This document shows, one piece after another, positions 34,928 to 46,599 of a stretch of DNA of 64,000 nucleotides. A program made the position numbers and the translations under genes. The notes under the pieces are model-generated. The model was not told the DNA's origin and searched no databases. It worked only from the letters and a program-made list of their open reading frames with translations. Within the stretch, counting starts at the first letter, position 1; the number at the start of each line of letters is the position of its first letter. The stretch lies in the NCBI RefSeq assembly GCF_958298935.1, contig NC_084943.1:8938001-9002000 (forward strand), given 5' to 3'. This DNA is from Phragmites australis. Lineage: Eukaryota > Streptophyta > Magnoliopsida > Poales > Poaceae.

Positions 34928-34934
34928 TATATAA
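34928..34934 (+). promoter_or_regulatory. TATA box of the second CACTA gene
   Basis: TATATAA right after the motif cluster. The following leader (about 34960-35400) is C-rich. Confidence 0.6.
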
Positions 34935-35019
34935 GCAGGACTTAGCTGCAGCCTCTCCACTCCTCCCTTGTGTGCCCTAGATTCCCGCTGTCTCACAACG
35001 CTACCTCCCCGTCGTTGTC

Positions 35020-35300
35020 CCCATGCCCGTCGCCATCCCCGGAGCCCCACCGTGCTCATCCCCGTCGCCATCCCCGAAGCCCCGCCGTGCTCATCCCCGT
35101 CGCCATCCCTGTGCCCATCGCCATCCCCGGAGCCCCATCGTGCTCATCCCCGTCCTCTTCCCTGGAGCCCTCACGCCATCCTCGGAGCTGCCCACGGAGC
35201 CTACGTCGTCCCCGAAGCCGCCCACGGAGCTGACGTTGTCCCCGTCGCCGTCCCCAGAGCTAACACGGCCATGGAGCCGACGACATCCCCGTCGCCCACG
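35020..35300 (+). repeat. C-rich tandem repeat in the CACTA leader
   Basis: Imperfect repeats built on CCCCGTCGCCATCCCCGGAG, about 21-30 bases per unit. Open frames in several phases on this strand are a by-product of the composition. The other CACTA copy has a C-rich stretch at the equivalent place (60900-61110) with different units. Confidence 0.65.
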
Positions 35301-35439
35301 GAGCCGATGTCATTCGCCGCCGCATCTTCTCCGTGCACCCTCGCCGCCTCCCTATGCTCCTCGGCTAAGAAAAATATTTACATGCACGCATCAAACAGAA
35401 CTTATTACTCTCGATCTTCATTCTAACTGTTTAGTCTAA

Positions 35440-37198
35440 GAATTTTCTTACCTATTTTGCATAGCACCCTCAGATTATATAGGTAGTATAACATTTTATA
35501 TCTCCATCATTGTGAACGTTAATGAATAAGTTTGAGGTTGCTATATATGTCGTTGTGCTGTGTGTAAAATTTTGATGTTGCTATCAGGCAGTGGTGGGAA
35601 ACTTAGCATGTTTGACAACATATTTTCATCCATATTTTCCTGTCGTGTTAGAAGTAACAATATCTTATCTTGAAACATGGTTTCATTAGAGTAATTAGAT
35701 ACTCAAGCACAATAATATAAGAGTGATTGAACAAAACTTCAGTATCATAATCAAATATCAAATAAACTATAGAAAGAATTTTCTACATCTTGGATCACTG
35801 ACATAAACTATATATATTAGTTATATCATTGTATTATGGAAAATATGTTAATTCATATGCCTAGTTCAGTGGCATTTAGCTTTCAACTGAATGGAAATTG
35901 CACAGCTCCCTTTGTCTACATGTGTCCCAAGATTTCTCTCTTTTTTTTTCTTATTTGTAAGGCAGTCACAGCCCTGTATTTCATGCATTCATTTAGGCTT
36001 GAGTTGTATAGAGTGTGAGCCTAATTGTATGTGTATTTCGATGTGAGCAGTCAGTTCTGAATTTCAGATTTTACTTAGGATACTGGAAACGCTGCTTTCG
36101 GGGAAAAGTTAGCTTTTTTCCGATGTGAGCAATCATTTCTGATTTTTAGAAATTGCCATCGTATTTGTATCATGTGAGCAGTCAATTCTGAATTTCTTAG
36201 TAACGGGGATAATATGAAGGAATCATGTTTTGGATTTTAGAGTGCTTCCTTTTATGTCTTCACAGAGATGCAGTCTAGTAAGAAATCTTTCTATTGTGCA
36301 CTTTGAGTTGTTGTTAAATTCTAGGGCAGATGAATTTATTTAATATATTAAGATAATTTCCAAAGATGGCCAAATTAGAATATGATATTCTGTTATGAAA
36401 GTATATATATTCAGTATTTTTTTAACGATCTTTCTCTTTGATTGGAGCTACATGTGGCGAAGTTGAGTTGAGGGCATGTGCCAACTGCATATCAAACACC
36501 AAGGGCATGGACCACCTCAAGGGAAGCATATCGAGAGAGGAGCTCACTAGGACAATCATTGCTCGCAACATCCTTCAGTCAGTTGGCTGATTTCCGGCAT
36601 ATGCGCTTCCCTACAAGCTTCCTTTTTAGTTAGCTTTGTTTAGACAGTCCATGTCATATGTTGAATAAGCTTGTGTGTTGCGAAATGATATTGCGCAAAT
36701 ATGTTTGCATTTGTGTTTTCTATCTGAACTGAGTTTTGTTGGGCAGAGGGGCAGAGGAAAGAGACTGTATACCCTTTTGTGTGCACATGATGTACCTGTT
36801 TGAATTGTATTCTTTTCGAAAAATATTCCTTTGGATGGCCCGTTTGTCTGCAACAAACAACACACGAAAAAAAATGCTTGCAACTAACTTTGTCATGTCC
36901 TAGCAGACTACTTCCTGTTATCGTCCCATCCCCATAATCCTTTTTTAATTGCTCAATTAAACCTTAAACTTGTGTGCCGTTAAGTTCAACAATTGCAAAT
37001 GATTAAGCATGTGAGTTGCATCCACTTTGACTAACACGTACATGATAATCCTCAAATGTGTCCGAAAGAAAAAAACTTTTACAATTGTTTAATCCTCCAC
37101 TTCCTCGATCTCACCTTGTCATTTAACTTTGTTCTGTGAGTACTTGTACTTATATCGATGTTGCAAGAAATCTGAATAGATCAAATTTTTATGCAGGA
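35440..37198 (+). other. leader or intron region of the second CACTA gene, with a possible exon
   Basis: Mostly AT-rich DNA without recognised features. One exception is 36459-36590, a 43-codon open stretch without an ATG, ending in TGA. It has mixed, protein-like composition (RACANCISNTKGMDHLKG, then ISREELTRTIIARNILQ). I do not recognise it. It may be an exon of the CACTA gene or a captured piece of a host gene. Confidence 0.35.
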
Positions 37199-38234
37199 AT
37201 GGCTCGTGCAAAATCAAGTCGTCGTCCACGGACGTGCCCCCCAGTACAAGGCCCCTCCTCTGACCAGATACCAGTCGCGGATGATGCTCAGGAGGAAAGC
37301 CCAAGTGCATACCTCAACCTGAATCAACCTGACGATGATGCTCCGGAGGTTCAGATCAGTCACCACCGATCCACAGGCAACTGAAGATTATGCACTTGAA
37401 GCTATTCAAACGCACCAATTAAAGCGATACATACTTCTACCTTACAACTTTGGGTACGTATTTTCCTCCATGTTTGTACTACTCTTTTTGACCTTCACGA
37501 CGTTAGGACTTACAACTAATTAACTACAGTGACATATGTGTAGATTTCACTGGGCCCTCTTTGTCATCAAGACTGACTACAGTTGTATCGTTGTCCTTGA
37601 TGGCAAAAGAAATCCAGCCACCCAATACCAACCCGTCATAGACTTGCTACAACAGTAAATTAATTATTTCATTAACACTCTAGTAAACTTGGAATTGATT
37701 GAATCTAAGTCTAGTTACGGTCAATAATCACACTCGTACAGGGTGTACACACGCTATGTCAAGAGGAAAGGACATCACTTTCCGTTCCGAAAGGAATGAA
37801 GAATCGTAACAAACTTTCCTTGTAGGCTTCATATCCAGGGCAACAATTTATGTGGCTACTATGTATGTGATTTCATGCAAGGATGGACCAAAAGAAATTA
37901 TAGTCAAATAGAAAAAGCTAAGGTAAGTGGTATAGATATTGATGTTTAATTTTCAGTTCCTAGTAGTATTCAAATAGATTGATTTCTTCAATTCTAGTAC
38001 TTGCAGGACCTCCAGCTGGAAACAGGTATCCTCAAGCCGCGGAGAATCAACGCAATTCAGGAACAACTCTGTGGGTTCATCAATGACCAAATCATTCCAG
38101 AGTTGGGGCGGTACCATGTTCCCAAATGGTGTATTGACGGATTTGGCCCTTCAAAAGACCCATGGAGTTCATTACCTGATTCTTCAAAAGGCAAAAAATG
38201 TAGTTCAGGGTCCTCGATAAACAAGAACAATTGA
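37199..38234 (+). pseudogene. CACTA second gene with a Ulp1/C48-type peptidase domain
   Basis: The start MARAKSSRRPRTCPP (37199) begins a Pro/Asp-rich region ending near 37384. A shifted frame then reads QLKRYILLPYNFG and is spliced at 37453. The intron 37454-37543 (GTACGT...TGTGTAG) gives, in frame, FHWALFVIKTD and VVLDGKRNPATQY. The intron 37655-37741 gives VYTRYVKRKGHHFPF. A TGA follows near 37797, then IQGNNLCGYYVCDFM and, after an intron starting GTAAGT at 37922, an exon to 38234. The spaced His (FHW), Asp (VLD), Gln (IQG) and Cys (LCGYYVC) fit the catalytic set of Ulp1/SENP-type SUMO proteases. Such domains are known in plant CACTA and MULE elements. The frame change and TGA suggest it is dead. 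Confidence 0.7.
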
Positions 38235-38461
38235 ATGACATCATTTCTTACCCTTTTCTTGTATACTTCTGTTAATTATGAACTATTGTTGTAAACTATT
38301 ATTAGTTATAATCTGTAGTCAATGACATGTGAAATAACATGGTTACGTATGCATGAATGAGATGAGATGAGAACGAATTATGTATGTGTGTGATACATTA
38401 TGTGTTGAGATTATTATATGTGCATGTGCTTTATGTGACATTTGCAATGGCCAAATTTTTT

Positions 38462-38682
38462 TGGGGGATGGTCTATCAGTGCCGGCTCAACATAAAAAAC
38501 TTGCACTGATATGTATAATATCAGTGCCGGCTTTTACTAAGAACCGGCACTGATATTCTTTGTATCAGTGCTGGGTTTTATTCTTCAGCCGGCACTGATA
38601 GCCCATGACTATTAGTGCCGGTTCAAAAACCACCACTAATGGCGCTTTTGAGCCGGCACTGATGACCATTTCTGTTGTAGTG
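38462..38682 (+). repeat. right terminal region of CACTA 1
   Basis: Seven copies of CAGTGCCGG or its complement in about 200 bases, then the terminus TTGTAGTG at 38682. The next three bases TCT would be the right target duplication. The left copy is lost. Confidence 0.85.
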
Positions 38683-38755
38683 TCTAGTGGTGAAGCTATT
38701 CAATAATCTTGGAAAATTTTAAAAAGTTGTAAATTCTGAAAATCAGGGTGTTACA
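38683..38755 (-). repeat. start of the 3' LTR of element X
   Basis: First 73 bases of the LTR in minus orientation (TGTAACACCCTGATTTTCAG from 38755). Nearly identical to 22421-22492 and clearly closer to X than to Y. Cut by CACTA 1 at 38682. Confidence 0.8.
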
Positions 38756-39089
38756 AATCTACCCCCCTTAAAGGAATCTCGCCCTCGAGATTCGGGCAGA
38801 TCAAAAATGAGATAAGGGATTTGATCTTCAAGTCTTCTTCTCGCTTTCCAAATTGCTTTTTCTTCTCAGTGTTAACCTCATTGCCCTGACAAACACTGCT
38901 CACTTTGTTTTTGACGTCTTTCGCAACTGTCCCGACAAATCTTGATTGATTACCCTGAGTATGTTGGAGTTTCTCGGGTATTCTATTCTGTGTATCTTCA
39001 ACGGTTGTAGTTATCTCTGATATACTATTCTAGCTTTTTTGACCTGTGTTACATAGGACCATATACTTTGCTACACCACTCTTGTTTCC
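38756..39089 (-). other. 3' end of the internal region of element X, with purine tract
   Basis: On the minus strand TTTAAGGGGGGTAGATT precedes the LTR start, a usual polypurine tract. The rest of the segment has no readable coding. It is split from the rest of X at 46600 by the insertion of gypsy 2. Confidence 0.65.
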
Positions 39090-39925
39090 TGATATGATAG
39101 CGCTTACAGAAATACACGCGAACACTTTTTGTGGCCCGATCTTCACGGTGGAAGTAAGTAATTGAGATAACTGTCACCACGTGACCTGACGAAGAGGCAG
39201 TGCACCACGAGATTTTGCACACGCGATGAACTACCAAGACAATTGCCCTTCCACGTACCGACGAGCCAGCCCACGCAATCACGCCGTTTAGACGTGAAGG
39301 CACGAACGGGATGAACCGCAGTTCAGCGTTCTGCAATACCCTCAGGAATCGAAAGAACAAAGGTTGTAAGCCCCTCAAGACTCACTAGAATTCATATTAT
39401 CAAAAATATATGTTCTAATTACAGAATGGCAAAAAAAAATTCCCCCTGCCTTCCTCTACATAGATATATATAATGCTTACAAGAAACTGAAATCTGTGCG
39501 TGCACACATGCATGCATGCAGATGGTGGGCATAAAGTCTATTATGAGCTTTATGGCTATTTATTTCTTTTTAACAGCAGGTAACAGCCACTCAATTCTGC
39601 ATGCAATGGTTGCCTCTAGTGTCTTCTCTCCTTTATTAAGAGCTGTTCAATGATTTAATTGCTTGTAGCTCTTTATTTCTGATACAGTGCCTTCATATGC
39701 TAAATGCCTTTGGGTAAACCGTCATTTCTGAGAATCATAAAAGAAGAATATGAAAGTAGCATATTTCCTGAGATATCAGAATTAGATGAATAAAGGTTAG
39801 CATTCACCTGGGCTTGCATTTCCTTCTCTAGTTTCTTAGACCTGCTTCTAGTGATTGGTCCCACAATGTCATTAGCACTTGTATCAGATTTGGATATTGG
39901 ATCCTTACTGGACATGTCCTCATTA
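39090..39925 (-). repeat. 3' LTR of gypsy 2
   Basis: 836 bp. In element orientation it starts TAATGAGGACATGTCC and ends GCGCTATCATATCA. The polyprotein frame runs into it as far as 39700, encoding GPITRSRSKKLEKEMQ just inside. Confidence 0.9.
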
Positions 39926-42900
39926 GCCTCCCCCTCTTGAAAAGGAGTCGTCCTCGACTCAGCTCCTCCAAAAAATGGAAGTAAGTCTTTGACATTGAAC
40001 ATTGCACTGACATCAGTGTAATCTGATGGTAACTCGATCTTGTAAGCATTGTCATTTATTCGTTCAAGTACTTTGAAAGGCCCATCTCCTCTTGGGGATA
40101 ACTTATTCTTGCGTTTTTGAGGAAATCACTCCTTACGAAGATGTGACCACACAAGATCACCTGGTTGAAATGTAACCTTTTTCCTGCCCTTGTTGACCTG
40201 TTTTGCATACTGAAGTGACTTCTTCTCAATGTTCATCCTCGTCTCGACATGTAAGCTCTTGATTATTTCTGAGCGCTTAGCAGCATCCAAATTAACCCTC
40301 TCCGCCCTGTTATAAGCAAACTCAACATGAGGAAGGCACTCCTCCCACAACTTTAAATTCTTCTTCAAGATAGCATGTAGCAGTGTTGATAAAGTACGAT
40401 TTACAACCTCAGTTTGACCATCTGTTTGTGCGTGGCATGTAGTCGAAAATAGTAACTTGGTTCCCAGTTTACACCACAATGTCTTCCAGAAATAGCTCAA
40501 AAATTTTGTATCACGATCAGAAACAATTGTCTTCGGTACTCCATGTAAACGGACGACCTCCCTGAAAAATAAATCAGCTACATGTGAAGCATCATCAGTC
40601 TTATGACATGGAATAAAATGGGCCATCTTTGAAAACCGATCAACTACAACAAAGATAGAATCCCTCCCCCTCTGAGTCCGAGGTAATCCAAGAACAAAAT
40701 CCATAGAAATGTCTTCCCACGGTACGCTAGGAATAGGTAACGGAATGTATAAACCATGAGGATTGAGGCGAGACTTAGCTTTCAAGCATGCTGTGCATCT
40801 CTCGATATGGCGCTGGACATCACGCCTCATGTGAGGCCAAAAGAAATGGTCTGAGAGAATCTCTAGGGTCTTCTTAACTCCAAAATGGCCAGCTAAACCA
40901 CCGGCGGGTGCCTCCTGTAAAAGAACACTACGCACAGAACAAGCTGGAATACATAACTTTTTAGCGCGGAACAAAAATCCATCATGTATATAAAACTTTT
41001 CTGAACCTCTCCCTTCAACACACTTAGAAAACACATCTTTAAAATCAGAATATAGTGTTTTAACAGATTCAAGACCAAGCACTTTATTTTCGAGTTGAGT
41101 AATCAAAGCACATCTTCTTGATAAAGCATCAGCAACAATATTATCCTTACCTTTCTTATGTTTTACAACATAGGGAAATGTTTCAATGAATTCGATCCAT
41201 TTAGCATGACGACGATTTAACTTTCCTTGACTTTTAAGATATTTCAATGCCTCATGATCAGAATGGATAACAAACTCTTTAGGCCATAGGTAATGTTGCC
41301 AATTTTCCAAGACACGAACTAAGGCATAGAGTTCTTTATCATAAATAGAGTAATTCAGATGTGGACCACTTAGCTTTTCAGAAAAATATGCAACAGGTCT
41401 TCCCTCTTGGAGTAACACACCTCCAATACCAATTCCACTAGCATCACACTCAATTTCAAAAGTCTTACCGAAATCTGGTAGTTGTAGTAGTGGTGCTTCA
41501 CAAAGTCATCTTTTTAACTCTTGGAAAGCTTCTTCTTGTTCTGCTCCCCACTTGAATGGAATATCTTTCTTTGTCAAATTGTTCAAAGGTGTAGCGATTG
41601 TACTGAAATCTCTCACAAATCGGCGGTAAAAACCAGCAATGCCATGATAACTTCGAACTTGGCTCACATTTGCAGGTGTAGGCCAATCTTTTATTGCCTT
41701 GATTTTCCCTTCATCCACTCGTATTCCCTGTGATGTGACAACAAAACCAAGGAAAACAACACGATCTGTGCAAAAGGAGCACTTTGCAATATTACCATAC
41801 AATTGTTCAGCTCGCAAAATTGCTAATACTTGATGAATATGATCAATATGTGAGTCCAAAGATTTACTGTAAATCAGGATATCATCAAAACATACAACCA
41901 CAAACTTGCCAATAAAAGATCTCAAGACATGGTTCATTAAACGCATAAATGTAGAAGGTGCATTAGTCAAACCAAATGGCATGACTAACCACTCATACAA
42001 CCCAAACTTTGTCTTGAAAGCGGTTTTCCATTCATCACCAGGTTTCATACGGATTTGATGATAACCACTACGTAAGTCAATTTTAGAGAAAATGACAGAT
42101 CCACACAACTCATCTAGCATATCATCAAGCCTAGGAATGGGATGACGATATCTCATAGTAATAGCATTAATGGCACGGCAATCAATACACATTCTCCAAG
42201 ATCCATCTTTCTTAGGTACCAAAAGCACAGGAACAGCACAGGGAGAAAGAGACTCTCGTACATACCCTTTATCCAGAAGTTCTTTTACCCGCTTTTCAAT
42301 TTCCTTTGTTTCTTCAGGATTTGTACGATATGGTGGTCGATTCGGAAGAGTTGCACCAGGAACCAAATCAATTTGATGCTCGATGCCGCGAATAGGAGGA
42401 AGACTAGGTGGCACCTCATCAGGGAACACATCTTCATAATCCTGTAATAAATCAAGAACAGCACTAGGCAATATAAATGTTAAGTCATTAGTTTCAGCAT
42501 GTTCCTTGTACAAGAGTACAAAGAATGGTGTTGTGGCATTTCTCACATCTCTCAAATCACTCTTCCTCACTAACAAACACTCATTTTTTTGTTGAACTCG
42601 TGTGGTGTTGTCAGTAGGCTTTTTGGAGTAGGATGGCTTAGGATCCACTCTCTTACCACTGTGGTTCTCACTCAATTGTCTTTTCTCACTCTCCTCTCTC
42701 TTTTTCCGAGCAACTTCAGAAGCATGGATTTCCTCCGGCGATAATGGAACCAGAACAACTTTTTTCTCTTTATGCACAAATGTATGCTTATTAGAGCGAC
42801 CAAAATGTATAGAGTCCACATCAAATTGCCAGGGACGCCCCAACAGTATGTGGCATGCTTGCATAGGAACAACATCACAATCCACCTCATCATGATAATC

Positions 42901-44924
42901 ACCAATGGAGAATGATAACCTCACCATGGAGGACACTTTGACAGTTCCTGAATTATTGAGCCATTGCATATGATACGGATGTGGATGACGGCGTGTCTGC
43001 AAACCAAGCTTCTCAACAAGTAGTGCACTTACAATATTATTGCAACTGCCACCATCAAAGATAAATCGACATACCTGCCCTTTCACTTTGCATCGTGATT
43101 GGAACAAGTTATGCCTTTGTCCTTTCTCAGCTGCGACCAACTGTGTAGAAAGAACATGACGAACCACCAAAGAATGATTTGATATATCCATGTCATGGAA
43201 AAAACTTGAAGAAGTAGATTGGAGAGATGGAGTAGATGAAAAAGACAATAGTGGCAACTCCTCGCCTACTTCAGGGACACAAATAACCTTGTCTACTATT
43301 GAATGAGTGCTCAGCAATACAGGAGCAGAAATATCAGCTTCCAGATCACTCAAATCAGCAAGAAGAGCATCAAAATCAGCATGAGTAATATCTTGGGCAA
43401 TATCTGGAGTGGTAATTGATGGACCATTCAGCTCACCAACAAACTGAAATGATGGGCGTGCCAAACAATTCAGGTTCAACTCACAGTCACCGTCCTCAGC
43501 CTCATACTCATAAGTCTCCATATTCTCATCTTCTGAAAGTATGTCATCTTGTGCGTCGTCTGTATCACTTTGTGAATCATATGAACCATCAGCAAGAACG
43601 ATAATAGTACGACGATTAGGACATTCAGCTTGTTTATGGCCATGTCCACCACACTTAAAACACTCAATGTTACTTGTCTTCTTCTTGCTATCGGAATGAG
43701 AAGAAGTAGAACGATTGAAAGGTGCTTCTTTGTTCTTTGCCTCAAATGGCTTTGCTGTTGACGATGCTTGACGTGAAGGTGTAAAAGGTGCACGAAATGC
43801 AGATGATCGCGATCCAGCACCTTGCTACTGTGGACGATGCCAGGGAGCTGAAGTATTACCAACTGCAACAGTAGCTCGACGTTGAGAAGATTCGGAAATA
43901 ATCTGTCGTTCTGCCCGCTTAGCAAAATGAACTAACTCAGTCATATCAGTGTAACTTGTCATGTCCACCTTGTTTGCAATCTGTTTGTTCAGCCCAACTA
44001 AGAAACGAGCCATCTTGGACTCTTCATCTTCATTGATCATTGTATGAAGTAGGCACATTTCCATTTCTTGAAAATACTCATCAACAGTGCGATCTCCTTA
44101 GACTAAACGCTTCAGCCGCAAATGCAATTCACGAGTCTAATATGCAGGAACAAAACGTCTCCTCATCTCTCGCTTCATTTCTTCCCAAGTGATATAATCA
44201 TGTCCTACACGGTGGAATTCAGCACGGACTTGGTTCCACCAAGTGACAGCATAGCCTTTAAACTCAATTGCAGCAAGCTTTGCTTTCTTTTCTGCAGAAT
44301 ATTCATATAAATCAAATATTTGATCACCTTGGTTTCCCACTCAAAATAAGCATCAGCATCCTCTTTTCCTATGAATGAAGGGATGGACACTTTAACCTTT
44401 CCCAAACCATCATCATCACGACGTCGTTCAGGAGCACCACGCAGTCTGGCACGACAACCATCTTGACCAGCAAAAGGGCGATCCTCTTAATCGTGATGAC
44501 GACCAATATGTTCACCATGTTGATGGTCATCATAGTCTGTGAAGTCTGGATCTTCATAACCAGCATGTGCAATAGGAACTCTGCGGGCACAACCAACAAA
44601 TTGTGGTCGACCAAGAACCGCTGGAATATTGTTGAGGCCATCCAATCGGCCCCGACTAGTGGCCTGTCCAGGATAAGGGGCAGATGCAGGTGCATGAGCT
44701 GCAGCCTCTGCTTGAATACGTGTAGCCTCATTCTCCAAAGTTGTATGGTCATCATCGCCATCCACTAGATGAGCCGCAGGTGGCACCTGAGGTGGTGTAA
44801 CCTACAGACCTTGCATCAGCTGTAGAAGGTGTGCCATTTGTGCTCGCATCTGCTGGAACTCCTCAAGAGAAACACCAGCACCCACATTTGAAGTGGAAGC
44901 ATGTGTATCGTCATTGCCTGCCAT
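39700..44924 (-). pseudogene. gag-pol polyprotein of gypsy 2, nearly intact
   Basis: The ATG at 44924 opens gag (MAGNDDTHAS). Capsid lies about 44400-43870 and the knuckle CFKCGGHGHKQAECP (about 43663-43619) has all four ligands. The protease has DGGSCNN near 43050. RT has CFDD at 41892-41881, where Tyr is usual. RNase H starts near 41440. Integrase runs to about 40130 with SMDFVLGLP and DRDTKFLS. The C-terminal extension enters the 3' LTR and stops at 39700. Lesions are seven in-frame stops (TAG 44802, TAA 44487, TAG 44137, TAA 44098, TAG 43825, TGA 41506, TGA 40126; lowest base given) and a one-base loss near 44330. Long stretches such as 43521-41506 remain open. No chromodomain is present. 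Confidence 0.9.
39926..39945 (-). other. polypurine tract of gypsy 2
   Basis: CAAGAGGGGGAGGC on the minus strand, next to the 3' LTR. It is also codons of the polyprotein. Confidence 0.8.
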
Positions 44925-45765
44925 GTTAGTAGTAGGAAAAAAATATGTGTATGTATGTGGAATCACTCCCTCACCCCTTACTTACCAATGTTCTTTGTCA
45001 CCCTAAAGGTTGAGAACCGTGGCGGTAATCAGCAGTGGAAGAATGATTGTACCAGAGACGACGGTGCACAATTCTCGGGTTGCTTTGGGTGGGGTTGGGT
45101 GGGAAAAAAAATTGACAGGGCTGCAATCTGCACATTAGTGATGCACAATCGAATAATAATCCAAGTGAATCACAAGCCTATGTTGCTGATCAAAGATATA
45201 TGGATAGGAATGCAACCAACACAGTGAAAGCACAAGTACTTGAAAGATCTGCACCAACTGAATGCTAGCCCAAACTATGTTCTCTCTCTTTCTTTTCAAC
45301 GACTCTATTTTTTTTTTGTTTCAATCTTTTCAGGTGTCTCTTTTTTTTCTGAATATATTTATTTCTTTCTTTTTTTTTGTTCTGCATATACACTCTCAAC
45401 GGAACAAACTCATATCACCAGAATAGGCTGGTCTAGGAACATGCACGAAAAGATATATGTGAAAGTTCAGGCTATTTTTTGTGGGCTGATTGATACACAT
45501 GAAACAAATTGTAGTTCAAGAAGTAAAACTAGTATGTGGGAAATTGAATATAGTACTGTAGCAGCAAAGGCAGAAATATTCAATCAGCAACTAGACAATG
45601 ACCCAATGGATTAAAACTCGAAAATACAAACTAAAACCAGATGCAAAAAGAGGCTAGGTAATATTTTTTTTAGAATATTCTTGGACTATAGGACAGAAAA
45701 CAAATTAATCTAAACTAACAGGGTAGAACAATCCAACCGTGGCAACGGAGGCTCTGATATCAAGA
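44925..45765 (-). other. leader and primer site of gypsy 2
   Basis: Untranslated leader of about 0.8 kb. TGATATCAGAGCC (complement of 45750-45762) is the tRNA-Met primer site, three bases from the LTR. T-rich runs at 45306-45383 (plus strand) are A-rich on the element strand. No gene is seen. Confidence 0.75.
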
Positions 45766-46599
45766 TGATATGATCGCGCTTACAGAAATACACGCGAACA
45801 CTTTTTGTGGCCCGATCTTCACGGTGGAAGTAAGTAATTGAGATAACTGTCACCACGTGACCTGACGAAGAGGCAGTGCACCACGAGATTTTGGACACGC
45901 GACGAACTACCGAGACAATCGCCCTTCCACGTACCGACGAACCAGCCCACGCAATCACGCCGTTTAGACGTGAAAGCACGAACGGGATGAACCGCAGTTC
46001 CGCGTTCTGCAATCCCCTCAGGAATCGAAAGAACAAAGGTTGTAAGCCCCTCAAGACTCACTAGAATTCATATTATCACAAATATATGTTCTGATTACAG
46101 AATGGCAAAAAAAGTCCCCCTGCCTTCCTCTACATAGCTATATATAATGCTTACAAGAAATTGAAATCTGTGCGTGCACACATGCATGCATGCAGATGGT
46201 GGGCATAAAGTCTATTATGAGGTTTATGTCTATTTATTTCTTTTTAACAGCAGGTAACAGCCACTCAATTCTGCATGCAATGGTTGCCTCTAGTGTCTTC
46301 TCTCCTTTATTAAGAGCTGTTCAATGATTTAATTGCTTGTAGCTCTTTATTTCTGATACAATGCCTTCAGATGCTAAATGCCTTTGGATAAACCGTCATT
46401 TCTGAGAATCATAAAAGAAGAATATGAAAGTAGCATATTTCCTGAGATATCAGAATTAGATGAATAAAGGTTAGCATTCACCTGGGCTTGCATTTCCTTC
46501 TCTAGTTTCTTAGACCTGCTTCTAGTGATTGGTCCCACAATGTCATTAGCACTTGTATCAGATTTGGATATTGGATCCTTACTGGACATGTCCTCATTA
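45766..46599 (-). repeat. 5' LTR of gypsy 2
   Basis: 834 bp, aligned end to end with 39090-39925. Many of the differences are C/T or G/A changes, several in CG context. Confidence 0.9.

Larger units (their letters stand above)
30554..38682 (+). mobile_element. large CACTA (En/Spm) element, left end lost (CACTA 1)
   Basis: Contains a TNP2-type transposase gene (31168-34369), a cluster of CAGTGCCGG motifs (34689-34927), a TATA box, and a second gene with a Ulp1-like peptidase (37199-38234). The right terminus is clear: subterminal motifs and then TTTCTGTTGTAGTG ending at 38682, which on the other strand reads CACTACAACAGAAA. No left CACTA terminus was found, and LTR X lacks about 2.7 kb at the same place, so a deletion probably removed both. 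The element sits about 73 bases inside the 3' LTR of X. Confidence 0.82.
39090..46599 (-). mobile_element. full-length CRM-like Ty3/gypsy element (gypsy 2)
   Basis: 7.5-kb minus-strand element with LTRs 45766-46599 (5') and 39090-39925 (3'), tRNA-Met-type primer site, leader, gag-pol and purine tract. It is inserted in the internal part of X. Flanks TTTCC (39085-39089) and TTTTC (46600-46604) fit a target duplication with one change. It is the best preserved gypsy element of the window; the two LTRs differ by only a few percent by eye. Confidence 0.9.

Noticed and set aside
34968..35439. Three overlapping Pro/Ser-rich open frames of 87-152 codons
   Set aside because: The C-rich tandem repeat is open in all three phases; composition, not selection, explains them.
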